64,000 bases of DNA from Triglochin maritima (GCA_963682175.1 OY821786.1:29534501-29598500), one strand, 5' to 3'. Shown: positions 19,447 to 30,496, numbered from the stretch's first letter. Translations and numbers: made by a program. The notes: generated by a model from the letters alone, not told the origin.

Positions 19447-19769
19447 TGATTGACATCATTTCATACTTATATTTGTATCTTATATCCATTATCTTTCACC
19501 AAAACAATGCTATGTTACGAGTTTTATGTTTAGTTTTCAGGGATAAATAGGTTTGAAGAGATGAAGCATAAAAGGACTCAAAAGCTGGGAAAAAGGACCG
19601 AACTGTGAGATCTGGGGACCAAATTGCAAGGGAGAAGGTCCTGAACGCAAGACAGAAGGACCTAAGAGCAAAACAGAATACTTCACACCATCATGGGGAG
19701 TATTTTAGCAATTGGATTCGGGTCGGAGCTCCAATAAACAAAGTAGATGCATCCAAGACCACCAAATAA
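19447..19769 (+). repeat. partial LTR, 5' end only
   Basis: Starts TGATTGACATC and follows the A LTR for about 320 bp, up to CATCCAAGACCACCAAATA. It then breaks off into Copia gag sequence. Dyads and TATA element are lost. Confidence 0.75.
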
Positions 19770-19997
19770 GCAAGCTAATTTCTCTTCTTGTAAACTCCAT
19801 TGTTTATAATCATTTTTAGGCATATCATATGGAGGTATGATCATGGACCACATAACTAAATTAGTCATGGATTTTAAGTATATCTTTATTTTACTTTTCC
19901 ATTAGCAAAAATTTGTTCCGTCAAAATATAGTGGTCTAGAAGAGCATGTAGGTGATTCTAAATCATAAGAGGTAGATGTGGATGCAATTTCAGCCAT
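19770..19997 (-). pseudogene. element E: N-terminal gag fragment (Copia type)
   Basis: From the ATG at 19997-19995 the minus strand encodes MAEIASTSTSYDL, then RPLYFDGTNF, a stop, and WKSKIKIYLKS--NLVMW--I, the start of the Copia gag (UBN2-type) domain with its FDG-NF--WK signature. It is truncated at the junction with the partial LTR. Confidence 0.65.
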
Positions 19998-20033
19998 GCT
20001 TACTACGTTTAAGAAGATGATTTAAGCACCTAT

Positions 20034-20045
20034 GTTCTGATACCA
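20034..20045 (-). other. primer-binding site of element E (tRNA-iMet)
   Basis: The minus strand reads TGGTATCAGAAC, close to TGGTATCAGAGC, the usual Copia site complementary to initiator tRNA-Met. It is separated from the LTR by two bases. Confidence 0.65.
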
Positions 20046-20210
20046 ATTGTAAGGTCATATATGGCCTTTAATTTTAATCACTTTTAAGCTCTTAATTCTC
20101 TACTTGATTAGGCAACAAACATGTGAAGTGGAATAAACAAACAAACAACTCAAGTAAAGAAAAATGCAAACCAAACAGATGACCCGAGGATTTTTATAAA
20201 GGTTCGGTCT

Positions 20211-20215
20211 CCCGT
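20211..20215. repeat. left target-site duplication of element F (CCCGT)
   Basis: CCCGT precedes the F LTR and recurs at 23811-23815 directly after the residual F end. The Copia LTR reads through when F and one copy are removed, as comparison with D and G shows. Confidence 0.8.
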
Positions 20216-21626
20216 TGTGATTCATTTTATATTAACCCGCAAGTGCACGGCCGTGTTGAAGCGGTGGCAAATAGGGGTCGATCCACAGGGAGGTGTGTCG
20301 ACTTTTGGTTTGTGCGAAGGCGAGTGGGAAAGAAAGGAAAGAAAGATTGATTACACTAAACTACACTAATCTAAACTAGGAAACTAGAAAGCATGAAATG
20401 AAATGACAAAACAAACTAAACTAAGCAACTAATGAAAGGAGATAAAACTCAGGAATGGAAAACCCCTAAGGGGTGGAGTGTGTGTGCACATGAAATAAGT
20501 GTGGTGAATGCATACAATAAGCTCTATTGTGGTTAGTGTTTGTTAATGCATAAGAAGTACCTCATGACAAGACCTATCATTTACAACACTAACCTAGGTG
20601 CTGAATATGAGCAATGCAAGGTTGTTATTAAGAACATAACGAGCATGGAGTGTACCTAACTATGGTAGAAACTATCAAGTAAAGTTCTTATTAATTCAAG
20701 CAAGCATACTAATATCTCTCACAACAATAATATCTAGCATTCATACCACCTACATAACATGTACATACATCTACTCCACCCCCAAAGGGGATGGAACTAC
20801 TCACTCATAATTAAACTAACTACATTAACAAAATGAAACATTATACTGAAAAGAAATGCAACTGTGCAAAAAAGGAACATTAAAGAAGCTAATTGCAAGA
20901 AACATAAACTAAAGAAACATGCAATAATTAAAAGACAAGATTAAAAGAAACTAAGAACAATTATTTTATTAACAATGACTCACATTGAAGGTATCATTCT
21001 TCTCCACCTTGAGTTTTGCTTCAAGGCTTACTCCTTATTAGAGAGAATGCCACCAAGCAATGGGTAGTTTACAATAGAAGGTGAAGAGTTCTATTTATAG
21101 CCAAAGAAAATGGCAATCCGGGACAATCCCCCGATGTGAGACTAAAACAATACCAGAAATGGACTAAATACACACTAATACGCGACCCACCAAAATATTA
21201 GCAGATTTGGGCCAAAACAAACCGCCAATTAGCGGTCTTGGACCGCCAATTGGCGGTCATATGGTCTGGATCATGCTAGATTTTATTCTTGGCTTTTCTA
21301 GATGTTTTTGTTGGTCTTTGATGCATCTACTTAACTTGTTGGAGCTCCGACCCGAATAGAATTGCCAAAATACTCCCCATGATGATGTGGAGTTTTCTGT
21401 TTTGCTCTTTGGTCCTTCTATCTTACGTTCAGGTCCTTCTCCCTAGCATCTTAGTCCCCAGGGCTCACAATTAAGTCATTTTTCCCTGCTTTTGGGTCCT
21501 TTCATGCTTCATCTCTTCAAACCTATTTATTTCTGAAATTCAAACATAAAACTCATCACGTAGCATTGCTTAGGTGTAAGATAATGGCTATAAGATACAA
21601 ATATAAGCAGAAAATGACGTCAATCA
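20216..21626 (-). repeat. 3' LTR of element F
   Basis: 1411 bp, ending GACGTCAATCA on the plus strand. It is closer to the H LTRs at the primer-proximal end (CGAAGGCGAG, GTGTCGAC) and carries the dyad pair (about 21221-21258) and a TATA element (about 21086-21094). Confidence 0.8.
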
Positions 21627-23250
21627 AATACCCCCACACCTAAGTTTTTGCCAGTCCCCAGCAAAATAAAGAAAGAGAAAAACAAACGAGAAACAAGAAA
21701 TCCTAACTCACTTTCGTAGGAATCACGGTTGCACTTAGCACGTGCTACAAGCCGCTAAACCTCCTTGTTGCCAAGGAGGAGGAGTGTTGTCTCCTGAGGG
21801 TTTTCAGCGGATATACCCATAAAATCCGAACAAGATGCATTATTCAATGTAGACACTCGACTCGTTGGACAAATTTTGTCGATCATTGGACGCGGTAATC
21901 CTACAGGCCGACTCTATATAGGTAATTAGTCCACACACCTAGCCTAATGAATCATTCGTGCAAGTTAAATAAGGAATTAAGTGAAAGACATGGACAATCT
22001 CAACATCCTCAAGTGATACAAAGTGTAAAGTCCATTAAGGTTCTTATTTGCGTTACCATTTTTTTTCTTTTTTTTTCTTTTCTCATTTTTTTGTTTTTCT
22101 TCTTTTCTTTTTTATTAGTTGGAGCTTCATTCTCCCAGGGTCAGGTTTCGTACATCATTGCTCATGAGGACTTACACTATCAAGTCCACATTTCCCCAAA
22201 TCTCCATATAGGGCGATCCCTACCACTCGTGTAACGGGAGTTCGGTCGGTGCATCCCAAGTCAGATGACTCGAAAGCACCAGGCACAAAGTCCCCTCAGA
22301 CCTACTTTCCCGAGTGATAGGAGTCGTGCCAGAAGAGAGAACATCTACTCACTTATTTCTTATCTACACATGAACCAAAACCCCTATACTTAATGTCCCA
22401 CAATAAGATTTAAAGGGTCCTTGACTACAACAAACTTCCTTAAATTAACAGACACAATTTATTAATTCACTAGGTTCAGGGTGGACTTCTTTAAATGTTT
22501 AAGTACTGAAACCCTATGATTACTCTCTCCCGAGGGAAAACTGTGGTGCATCCTAACGACTAGAAAAGTCCTAAAGCCATTGTACTAGATATCCTAATGC
22601 ATCAAGTTCAAGACAATTTTGGGAGCTTTCTTTTTACTTTGCCTCTCAACGGTTTTATACATGCTAAACACACACAAAACCCACAAAACATTTTCTTTCG
22701 CAAACACATGAAGATTTTGAAAGAAATGTGAAAATTTTGAAGCACTAGGCAAGCAAAAGAAGACAAGTCACCCAAGGATCATGGCAAGCAGATATATCGA
22801 TATTAAATGCAGCACACTAACATGACCCTAATAATGCACACAAAAGAAAACAAAAATCAAAGGAAAAGACTCAACTATGTACACACGTAAAACACCCCCC
22901 ACACCTACTTCATGCATTGTCCTCAATGAATGTGAGCATGAAACTACATGGATTTATGCGTGAAAAAGGAAAGATCTCACCAACATGAAGCGCAAAAGGT
23001 AGTTCGTGGTTATGTTGATGGACACAAACATGAATTCCCTCAAAACCTGTGAAATGCTTAGGAAGGGATACAATTACGTGAAAGAATTAGGACCCAAATA
23101 ATCAAGGGTTGGAACCCACAACAATCGTTGCTCACTGAAGGAGTCCTTTATTGTACTTTTTTTTCTTCTCTTTTTTCTGTTTTTTTGAATATAACTATGT
23201 ACAAACATAAGTTCCCATCTTCATTTGTCAAAAGACCTCAAATGGGAACC
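21627..23250 (-). other. 3' noncoding region of element F
   Basis: Alignable with A, B and H1. In minus-strand order it holds an A-rich tract after the stop, the polypurine-like tract (about 22893-22907), the stem-loop module (about 21725-21795) and the LTR-proximal tract (21627-21645). The second hairpin has a GCAA loop (21760-21779) where A and B have GCGA. Both fit the GNRA class. Confidence 0.6.
21760..21779 (-). ncRNA. GNRA-type hairpin in element F
   Basis: Minus strand CCTCCTTG-GCAA-CAAGGAGG: an 8-bp perfect stem whose loop differs from A and B only at the third position, where GNRA loops allow either purine. Confidence 0.55.
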
Positions 23251-23261
23251 TCAAAAGTGGG

Positions 23262-23803
23262 TCAATGCACTTGGAAAGGGAACATGACACCACGCGGGGC
23301 TAGAATACTCATGCGTGTGCCCCCTTCACAAAGAGCACAAGATGAAATGAGAGGTTCATGAATTGGACGCAAAGGCATCTCATTCAAAGGATCAAACTGA
23401 AAGAGCTTGAACCTCTCAAGAATTTGGGAAATAAGGGGCAACGGAAGAAGAGTTTCTCCTGTTGCGCTGCTGAAGTTATGATCGTCAATCCAAACTCTCC
23501 AACCAACAGGTTGGTGCGTCGGAACGAGGTCAAGAACCTCGTTAGGCATGTCCGACACACCAGGCGAACAAAAAGTGGGTCTCATACCCAAGGTATCGTC
23601 CAAGGAACTCCTAATACCCTCATGAGCAATGTCGTTGTTTGATGTTCCATCATTTCCAAGATGATCAGGAACAATAGTGAGAGGCAAACTCTCATCAGGT
23701 TGTTTGAAATTGAGGGTACTAGGGAGCTCTTGCTCCACCAAAGGTGAGTCCTTAAGAGGCACAACATGAAGATCAAGTGGCTCAAGGGCCATGGGACAAC
23801 ATG
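23262..23803 (-). pseudogene. element F: C-terminal part of the H-type protein
   Basis: About 180 residues, roughly 90 percent identical by eye to the C-terminal third of the intact H proteins. It includes ALEPLDLHVVPLKDSPLVEQELPS, VPDHLGNDGTSN and LVPTHQPVGWRVWIDDHNFSSATG. The upstream part with the zinc knuckle is deleted, and the first codons are now derived from LTR sequence. The protein's function is unknown, and the fragment is presumably not expressed from its own promoter. Confidence 0.75.
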
Positions 23804-23810
23804 TCAATCA

Positions 23811-24965
23811 CCCGTCTACTTCCTCTGTTGCAAGCTTCTCTCGACTCCGAGAGCTCCACCTACGTCTATCAATCTCATTTCGGGCCGAGATTAAGCCATT
23901 TACACAGTAAGCTCCGCTAACAATCGTCGCTAGCTTGATTTCTTCCTCTCACAATCTGAGAGGGAAACACTTCAGGCTTTCACCAAAATCCTTAGTTGTT
24001 GACAAACAATTGTTGAGTGTAACAATCATTCTCTAACTTGAGCACACTTAGAGTATGATTGGAATTGATCTAAAGTGTGGAAAGTTTGGCTTGGAGAGTA
24101 GGATTGGGGAATTGAAAGCTTGAGAGTTTCACTTAGATGTGTATGACAATTTGGAGTGGAAGAGTTGTTAAATTGTGTCTTGGTAACTTCGATTTATAAA
24201 CTCCTAAGGAGTTATAGCCGTTGGTATTAATAAGGTGAAAGATTGTGTAAGAAACACAAAATAGAAAAGCACAGGGCACAGTTCTGGGCAAGTTCGGTCG
24301 ACCGAAATGGGCTTAATGGTCGACTGGAGGTTGTCCGGAAATGAAGTCTAGGAAAGTCCAAAAAAGAAATGGTCGACCGAGCAGGGAACGATCGAACGAA
24401 AAACAACTATATCTAAAGTTCACTTAAGTTATCGGTCCAACTAAATGGATGGTTCAGTCGACCGAAAACTAACAGACAATATGGGGTTGTTAAAACGTTT
24501 ATGTTTGGTCGACCGAAACTAGGTCCACGGTCGACCGGTGGTCACTTGTATTCTTGGGGTATGGATAATAATTTGAATACGACAAGTCTAACAGTCAAAT
24601 GACACGTGTAGACAGTCGACCAAAATGGTCACAGTTGACCGGTCTAGCAATTGAAATCACTATTGGTTTAATGATCATTTGGTAGAACGAAGGTGGTTTG
24701 GTCGACTGAATTTGCACAGGCAGTTCATGTTAGGTTTTAATGATTTCCGGTCTAAGTTTAGGTGACCTATTGAAGTCTAATTGATCTGAAAATTAGTGTG
24801 TGACTTCTATAAGGAACCTAGTGTATCTGCGAATGAATTTAAACTCTTGTGTGCTCAAGATTACATAGATTCCTAAGACTTAGAAGAAATATAAAATTAC
24901 ATGTCTTCAATAGCTTGATTACATGTCTTGACCTGAATTCCTTTCTTCCTTGAGTCTTTATCACA
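23811..24965 (-). repeat. rest of the element E Copia LTR
   Basis: Continues the LTR interrupted at 20215. It is similar to the LTR of G (42817-44166) in both order and content, including the TATAAATCG-type box near 24190 and a cluster of GGTCGACCG motifs. The first CCCGT is the F target duplication. Confidence 0.65.
24290..24720 (-). promoter_or_regulatory. cluster of GGTCGACCG motifs in the Copia U3
   Basis: About nine exact or one-off copies of the dyad CGGTCGACCG are spread at roughly 40-70 bp intervals upstream of the TATA box, and related clusters occur in G (43440-43890) and D. Regularly repeated dyads in U3 could be binding sites. This is inference. Confidence 0.45.
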
Positions 24966-25656
24966 TGTAGATGTTAGCACAAAACAATATATATGCTATG
25001 CAATATGTGGGCTACGCTACATTTGATTGTGATTAAGATTAGGTTGATTAAATCATTAAGACATAGATTAAAGCCAAAAAAGGAAAAAAAGTCTACTGAA
25101 GAAGCTAGAGAAGATTTACATGTTGAAATTTGTGGCAAGTCATATTCACCTCAAACAATGCCTATTCATGTTTAGAATGGCTGGAGGTACTTCTTAAAAC
25201 ATCCATGAGAGTCCAGCAACACATTGTAATGTTCGTCTTAGACATGACTCCTAGTAATAAAGATATCCACCACTCTTACGTCTACCACCGCATTTACCAG
25301 TTAGTTGATCGCAACATCGATCACATTTTGCTCATGGGTCCGTCATCTTCTCGCAACGTGAATGAAATTGTTCATATTGTTGATGACCACTTCTCCTCAT
25401 GGGTTTATTTCCTCATCATTTCTGCTCCTTATTTGCTTGACATCCCAACTATGATTGAATACTAGAAGAGAATAATAGCCTAAGATATGAGCTAAAGATA
25501 ATAGCCTAAGATATTTACTAGTATTAGTAGATACTTTTTAGTAGGAAAGTGGCACTACATACAAAAAACCCTATGCACAAGTGTCTCATTCATGATTAAA
25601 CAAGAGAGTGACACTTGGTTTTGAGTTTAATAAAAAAACCTAACCAAGAACATCTC
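24370..25656. repeat. 1287-bp tandem duplication, unit 1
   Basis: Starts at ATGGTCGACCGAGCAGG within the Copia U3 and runs through the end of the LTR into unidentified sequence. Unit 2 follows immediately. The units differ by scattered single bases and short A-run changes. Confidence 0.8.
25130..25465 (+). CDS. unidentified 111-residue ORF, copy 1
   Basis: Begins MWQVIFTSNNAYSCLEW and contains DMTPSNKDIHHSYVYHRIYQLVDRN and HIVDDHFSSWVYF. I do not recognise a family and see no signal peptide or clear domain. The frame is kept open in both duplicated units with only two residue differences, but the duplication is recent, so that is weak evidence of selection. It may be a captured gene fragment or chance. 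Confidence 0.25.
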   Translation: MWQVIFTSNNAYSCLEWLEVLLKTSMRVQQHIVMFVLDMTPSNKDIHHSYVYHRIYQLVDRNIDHILLMGPSSSRNVNEIVHIVDDHFSSWVYFLIISAPYLLDIPTMIEY

Positions 25657-26943
25657 ATGGTCGACCGAGCAGGGAACGGTCGAACGAAAAACAACTATAT
25701 CTAAAGTTCACTTAAGTTATTGGTCCAACTAAATGGATGGTTCAGTCGACCGAAAACTAACAGACTCTATGGGGTTGTTAAAACGTTTATATTTGGTCGA
25801 CCAAAACTAGGTCCACGGTCGACCGGTGGTCACTTGTATTCTTGGGGTATGGATAATAATTTGAATACGACAAGTCTAACAGTCAAATGACATGTGTAGA
25901 CAGTCGACCAAAATGGTCACAGTTGACCGGTCTAGCAATTGAAATCACTATTGGTTTAATGATCATTTGGTAGAACGAAGGTGGTTTGGTCGACTGAATT
26001 TGCACAGGCAGTTCAGGTTAGGTTTTAGTGATTTTCGGTCTAAGTTTAGGTGACCTATTGAAGTCTAATTGATCTGAAAATTAGTGTCTGACTTCTATAA
26101 GGAACCCAGTGTATATGCGAACGAATTCTAACTCTTGTGTGCTCAAGATTACATAGATTCCTAAGACTTAGAAGAAATATAAAATTACATGTCTTGAATA
26201 GCTTGATTACATGTCTTGACCTGAATTCCTTTCTTCCTTGAGTCTTGATCACATGTAGATGTTAGCACAAAACAATATATATGCTATGCAATATGTGGGC
26301 TACGCTACATTTGATTGTGATTAAGATTATGTTGATTAAATCATTAAAACATAGATTAAAGCCAAAAAAGGAAAAAAAAAGTCTATTGAAGAAGCTAGAG
26401 AAGATTTACATGTTGAAATTTGTGGCAAGTCATATTCACCTCAAACAATGCCTATTCATGTTTAGAATGGCTGGAGGTACTTCTTAAAACATCCATGAGA
26501 GTCCAGCAACACATTGTAATGTTCGTCTTAGACATGACTCCTAGTAATAAAGATATCCACCACTCTTACGTCTACCACCGCATTTACCAGTTAGTTGATC
26601 GCAACATCGATCACATTTTGCTCATGGGCCCGTCATCTTCTCGCAACGTGAATGAAATTGTTCATATTGTTGATGACCACTTCTCCGCTTGGGTTTATTT
26701 CCTCATCATTTCTGCTCCTTATTTGTTTGACATCCCAACTATGATTGAATACTAGAAGAGAATAATAGCCTAAGATATGAGCTAAAGATAATAGCCTAAG
26801 ATATTTACTAGTATTAGTAGATACTTTTTAGTAGGAAAGTGGTACTACATACAAAAAACCCTATGCACAAGTGTCTCATTCATGATTAAACAAGAGAGTG
26901 ACACTTGCTTTTGAGTTTAATAAAACCTAACCAAGAACATCTC
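25657..26943. repeat. 1287-bp tandem duplication, unit 2
   Basis: Second unit, ending in the same AACATCTC found before the start of unit 2. Head-to-tail arrangement without LTRs at the junction points to unequal exchange or replication slippage rather than transposition. Confidence 0.8.
26420..26755 (+). CDS. unidentified 111-residue ORF, copy 2
   Basis: Same as the ORF at 25130-25465 in the duplicated unit, with Ser-to-Ala and Leu-to-Phe differences. Function unknown. Confidence 0.25.
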   Translation: MWQVIFTSNNAYSCLEWLEVLLKTSMRVQQHIVMFVLDMTPSNKDIHHSYVYHRIYQLVDRNIDHILLMGPSSSRNVNEIVHIVDDHFSAWVYFLIISAPYLFDIPTMIEY

Positions 26944-27997
26944 ATGTGTCCATAATAGCAGGTTATGTGTCATTCTATCTAGTGACACTTGTATTGCATC
27001 ATCTTCAAAATTTCTATTGATCCAAGCTTGAAAAATGCCTGAGCCCATGCCAAACATTCTTCAAACACTGGAGGGAAGAAATGAGAGAGGGAAAATGAGA
27101 GAACAATAAAAAATAGTAAGCAAGTTATTCTAAAATCTTTTGAACAGTTCTCCTGAGCCTTCTCGACTCCGCCTTCTCGCGTTGGCAAGTGCACTCACCT
27201 CAACTCCTTGTCTCCTCCCTTCCCAGTGTGCAGTTATTCTTTTCTTCTCCTTTTATCCCAACCTCATCGTAGGTTTGGTTTGATGTTAAGTCCAAAAGTG
27301 ACTTGTGGGTTGTGCTTGCCGACGCAACTTCTTACATTCCCAACTACAGTTTGGGTGCTAGATACATTGTGAGCTCCAAAGAGACACATCCTGTATTTCC
27401 AGAGATCACGCTACTAAGCTCTCTCTCCGCCCAACAACATCATCTGATTACCAACTTATACCTAGTTAACTTTCAAGATATCTTGGTTCCTTAGATTGTG
27501 AACACTAGCATCAATGTATAAACAATCTATTTCTTCCTCATCAATCCAAGATGTCATTGATAGTTCGTCTCTGTTCCCAACTGTTGGGGAGGACTGTCCC
27601 ATCGAGGCTTAAACTACAAAATGCTAAGAACACCCAATATCAAAAATATAAGTGATAAACTAGATATAAATATCAAATAATTATTGGTTTCAGACTTCAC
27701 ATTTGGATGTTGTTGGGCATTTGAACAACACTAACCAGATATTTGAATTCAGACTTCACATTTGGATTCTAGTGGAGCATTTAATGCCCAGCAGCAAAGT
27801 AACACTAGACTATTGTGGTTAATACTTGCTTCAACAATCAACCTAGTGTCCTCCGTATAGAGTGGTAAGCACCAACATCACCTATGGGCTACCAATCACA
27901 CTATCAACAACAAGACAGTTCACCATCCTAGACATGAATCAGGTTGCAGTGCACTCCCACTTACAACTGTGCAAATTCTCTAGACTTATTCAGTAGA
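26944..27997. other. unassigned stretch before the CACTA-type end
   Basis: Holds only short ORFs (for example 27303-27494) without recognisable domains. The sequence TGTTGGGGAGGACTGTCCCA near 27589 resembles the start of some Copia LTRs, but I could not find a matching end. Confidence 0.35.
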
Positions 27998-28345
27998 CAC
28001 TAGTGCAGAATAGTCTTTACTTGTCGCCCAATAGACGTTGGCTGTTATAACAGCCGACGTCTAGTTGGGCGAAGATAGCATAGATGTCAGATGTTACCAC
28101 GGCCGACGTCTATGGGGTACTATAGACGTTGGCTTTTTGAATACCCATTGGATCCGACGTCTATACCCTATAGACGTCGACCTATAGACGTCGGGTGTTG
28201 GAATACCCATTGCATCCGACGTCTATACCCTATAGACGTCGACTCATAGACGTCGGATGATATCGATGACCGAAGTCTATACCCCCATGCATATAGACGT
28301 CGGGGTATAGACGTCGTCTGTATATAACATCCGACGTCTATAGGT
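27998..28345 (+). repeat. CACTA terminal and subterminal repeats
   Basis: The terminal CACTAGTGCAGAA is followed by at least ten copies of TAGACGTCGG or CCGACGTCTA in both orientations, often as inverted pairs around short spacers. In CACTA elements such arrays bind the element's own protein. Confidence 0.7.
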
Positions 28346-28389
28346 CTTAAAGAAATTGAATAGTTGTGCTTTCTGTCATTGATTCCAGA

Positions 28390-28742
28390 CAAAAACCTAA
28401 CCAAACCCTAGCCGTTCCGTGACCGAACCCTCTTCCGCGACCGATCTGCAGCATTCTCCGGCACCACCGCGACGTCCCAACCTCTCCTCCCGTTGTCCGG
28501 CCCTCTCCTCCGTCACCCTTCGTCTTCCTCTACATCCCTAACCACCGTAAGAGTTTTGTTTAGTTTTGGTTGGTTTAGTTTCGGATTTTTGGTGGAGTAA
28601 TGATTATTTTCTTTCTTGGTAAACTTCTCCTCTCGTTCGGATCCAACATTTCGAATTTTTTCGTATTTTAAATAGGGTTGGACAAGTGAACGCCGTCGCC
28701 AACAACGAGGTCACTGCCAACCTCACCGTCGTCATCAAAGAG
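28390..28742 (+). other. candidate 5' exons inside the CACTA-type element
   Basis: GC-rich, proline/serine-coding sequence up to a donor GTAAGAG at 28547. An acceptor TAG at 28673-28675 follows, then a short exon encoding VNAVANNEVTANLTVVIKE ending at a GTATCT donor (28743). Codon-like composition stands out from the AT-rich surroundings. It may be the transposon's own transcript or a captured host exon. I do not recognise the protein. Confidence 0.35.
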
Positions 28743-29944
28743 GTATCTTTTCCCGTTCTAGTGACTCGCGCTTGTCGGATTCGATTTGATGCTTTTTCAG
28801 AAAATTCGCATGTTGATAATGTTTGTGGATTTAGGTGCTTGGGATTGATTGTGTTTGTGTTTTTTCTGGATTTTTGGTTCGGAATTGTTGATTGATGTGG
28901 ATTAGAAGCGGGTTTTGGCAAAATGGATGTGTTGTGTGTTCTCCCAAGTTTGTTCTCATCTCTGATTTGGAATAAAGACAGAAAATAAACAAATATTAGC
29001 TTTAACTTTGTAAGAGTTCATTATCTAGTTAATTGTGTGAAATTGATTTTTTGGCATGTCGGATTTGGTGTTGGTTATTTATGATTTGTTTGTGGTATTG
29101 TGTTGGTTGAAAATCATTTAGTTTGTGATTAAATGCATGGTTTGTTGTTGTATGTGGTTTATGTGTTGTCTGATTAATCAATTACCAGTAAAGTGTGGTT
29201 TAGATCTATCTATATTTGGCAGATTCGGGAGAGGACGCACGTTCGAGAAGGACGCACGTTTGCTGGTTCGTGATTCCACTCATTTTGTCTCTTAGTTTGG
29301 ATTGTAATTAGTAATTTTTCCGTTGTGTGTTGAAAACTGATGCATGTTAATATGTTTGGAAGAAATATAAATATATAAGTAATAAATTGTATGTTTGTGT
29401 TCACTTAGTTATGTATTTGTCAATAACCGTTGTTAATGGAGTTTGTTGGTAGCTTGCTCATGAGAAAACTAAGTCCACAGATAACATGTATTAAGGACTA
29501 GCCTTTAGCTATTTATTCTTTAATCAAGAAGCCAATTTTGTTATGTGGAAAATGTAAACATATGACTAAATGTAAACATGTGTTGTGTTGAAGTTTGAGG
29601 GGTTTGGACGTAGTGTGTTTGTGATGAATTGGGTGGAATTGAGATCAAGTTTATATCGTGTACTGTTATAAAAAAATTACTTGTATTTTGATAGGTCTTC
29701 CCAAAAAGTAGTGATCCCTTCTCGTAACAGGAGCTCGATGAAACTCGCGACCGATGGACTCGCTATTTTATCAGAAACATGTTGATGAACTAAGAGGTTC
29801 TCCTATCACTAGCATATTTTTGTAATTTAGTTAACATGTTCACTTGTATTACAAACATACAATTTATGCCTTAATATAATCACCTCAATTTTAGAATGAA
29901 TGCCAATTGTTTATGTATGAATTAATTCTAAGTGTGTTAAATGA

Positions 29945-30057
29945 TTGTGTATGCTTGTATGTTTGTGTTTGTGCATGTATGCTTATATGTTTGTGTTTGT
30001 GCATGTATGCTTGTATGTTTGTGTTTGTGTTTGTGCTTGTATGCTTGTATGTACATG
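29945..30057 (+). repeat. minisatellite, about 28-bp unit
   Basis: About three to four head-to-tail copies of GCATGTATGCTTGTATGTTTGTGTTTGT with small variations. The antisense reading gives a His/Lys/Thr-rich ORF that is only a product of the repeat. Confidence 0.7.
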
Positions 30058-30230
30058 TGGATGAAAGTGTGTAAGTATTTGTGATCGAATTTGGTGCAGG
30101 TTGTACGTACACGAATTACAAATACGATGACTAAATACAAGTGTGCAAGATGGTATTTTTTGTCCAAGTTTAAGAATAGACGTCGGCTTTTAGTATTAGC
30201 CGATGTTTATTCCTCTAACGAAACTATACC

Positions 30231-30496
30231 CATATGCCTAGACATACTTCTTATCCAAGAGTCAATGGACTACATACATAGGAAAAAGGCCAAATCCCTA
30301 AGGAGATTGGAAAGCATGCTTCAAACTAACTACAGTAATGTCATTTGCTTTACATGACACCTTAATGGACACATCAAACGTCACTGTCCATCCAAAATAA
30401 AAAAACAAGCTTGGCAGGAAAAACGAAGTACCACTTTTCTCCCTCCGCAAACAACATAGTCACCCTTCAACAACATGCTAAAATGTATGAAAATAT
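30231..30496. other. unassigned stretch between CACTA-type end and element D
   Basis: No recognisable feature. A short ORF ending at 30357 shows no domain. Confidence 0.35.

Larger units (their letters stand above)
20216..23810 (-). mobile_element. element F: H-type LTR element with most of its 5' half deleted
   Basis: Minus-strand element with a full 3' LTR (20216-21626), 3' noncoding region and the C-terminal part of the H-type reading frame. At the right end only the outermost 10 bp of the 5' LTR (TGATTGACAT on the minus strand) remain, fused directly to codon sequence. The CCCGT duplication on both sides proves this is the original insertion span. The rest of the 5' LTR, the primer site, leader and first two thirds of the ORF were lost in one internal deletion. 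Confidence 0.85.
19770..24965 (-). mobile_element. element E: Copia-type fragment, LTR split by element F
   Basis: On the minus strand: part of an LTR (about 24965 to 23811, then 20215 to 20048), a tRNA-Met primer site and the first about 75 codons of gag, cut off at about 19770. The LTR ends TGTAAGG (plus strand) at the gag side. Its U3 is rich in GGTCGACCG motifs, as in G and D. The rest of gag and pol is absent. The outer LTR end near 24965 is approximate. Confidence 0.65.
27998..30230 (+). mobile_element. CACTA-type transposon, 5' end and candidate 5' exons
   Basis: Starts CACTAGTGCAGAATAG, a typical plant CACTA terminal repeat. More than 300 bp of subterminal repeats TAGACGTCGG and inverted CCGACGTCTA follow. 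Next is a GC-richer segment that looks like 5' untranslated and coding exons (about 28390-28546, 28676-28742, 29223-29265), each bounded by plausible GT/AG sites, with an AAACCCTA telo-box at 28403-28410. The subterminal motif reappears at 30176-30206. No transposase domain (TNP2) is readable, so this is either a decayed or a non-autonomous copy. The matching right terminus is not certain. Confidence 0.55.

Noticed and set aside
24370..26943. The tandem 1287-bp units as LTRs of a retrotransposon
   Set aside because: They abut directly head to tail with nothing between, and the boundary lies within a Copia U3 without TG/CA ends or primer site.
27961..28345. CRISPR-like array of short repeats (TAGACGTCGG)
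   Set aside because: Repeats are 10 bp, in both orientations and irregularly spaced next to a CACTA terminus in a plant genome. They are transposon subterminal repeats.
29891..30167. His/Lys/Thr-rich ORFs
   Set aside because: Translation of the 28-bp minisatellite.
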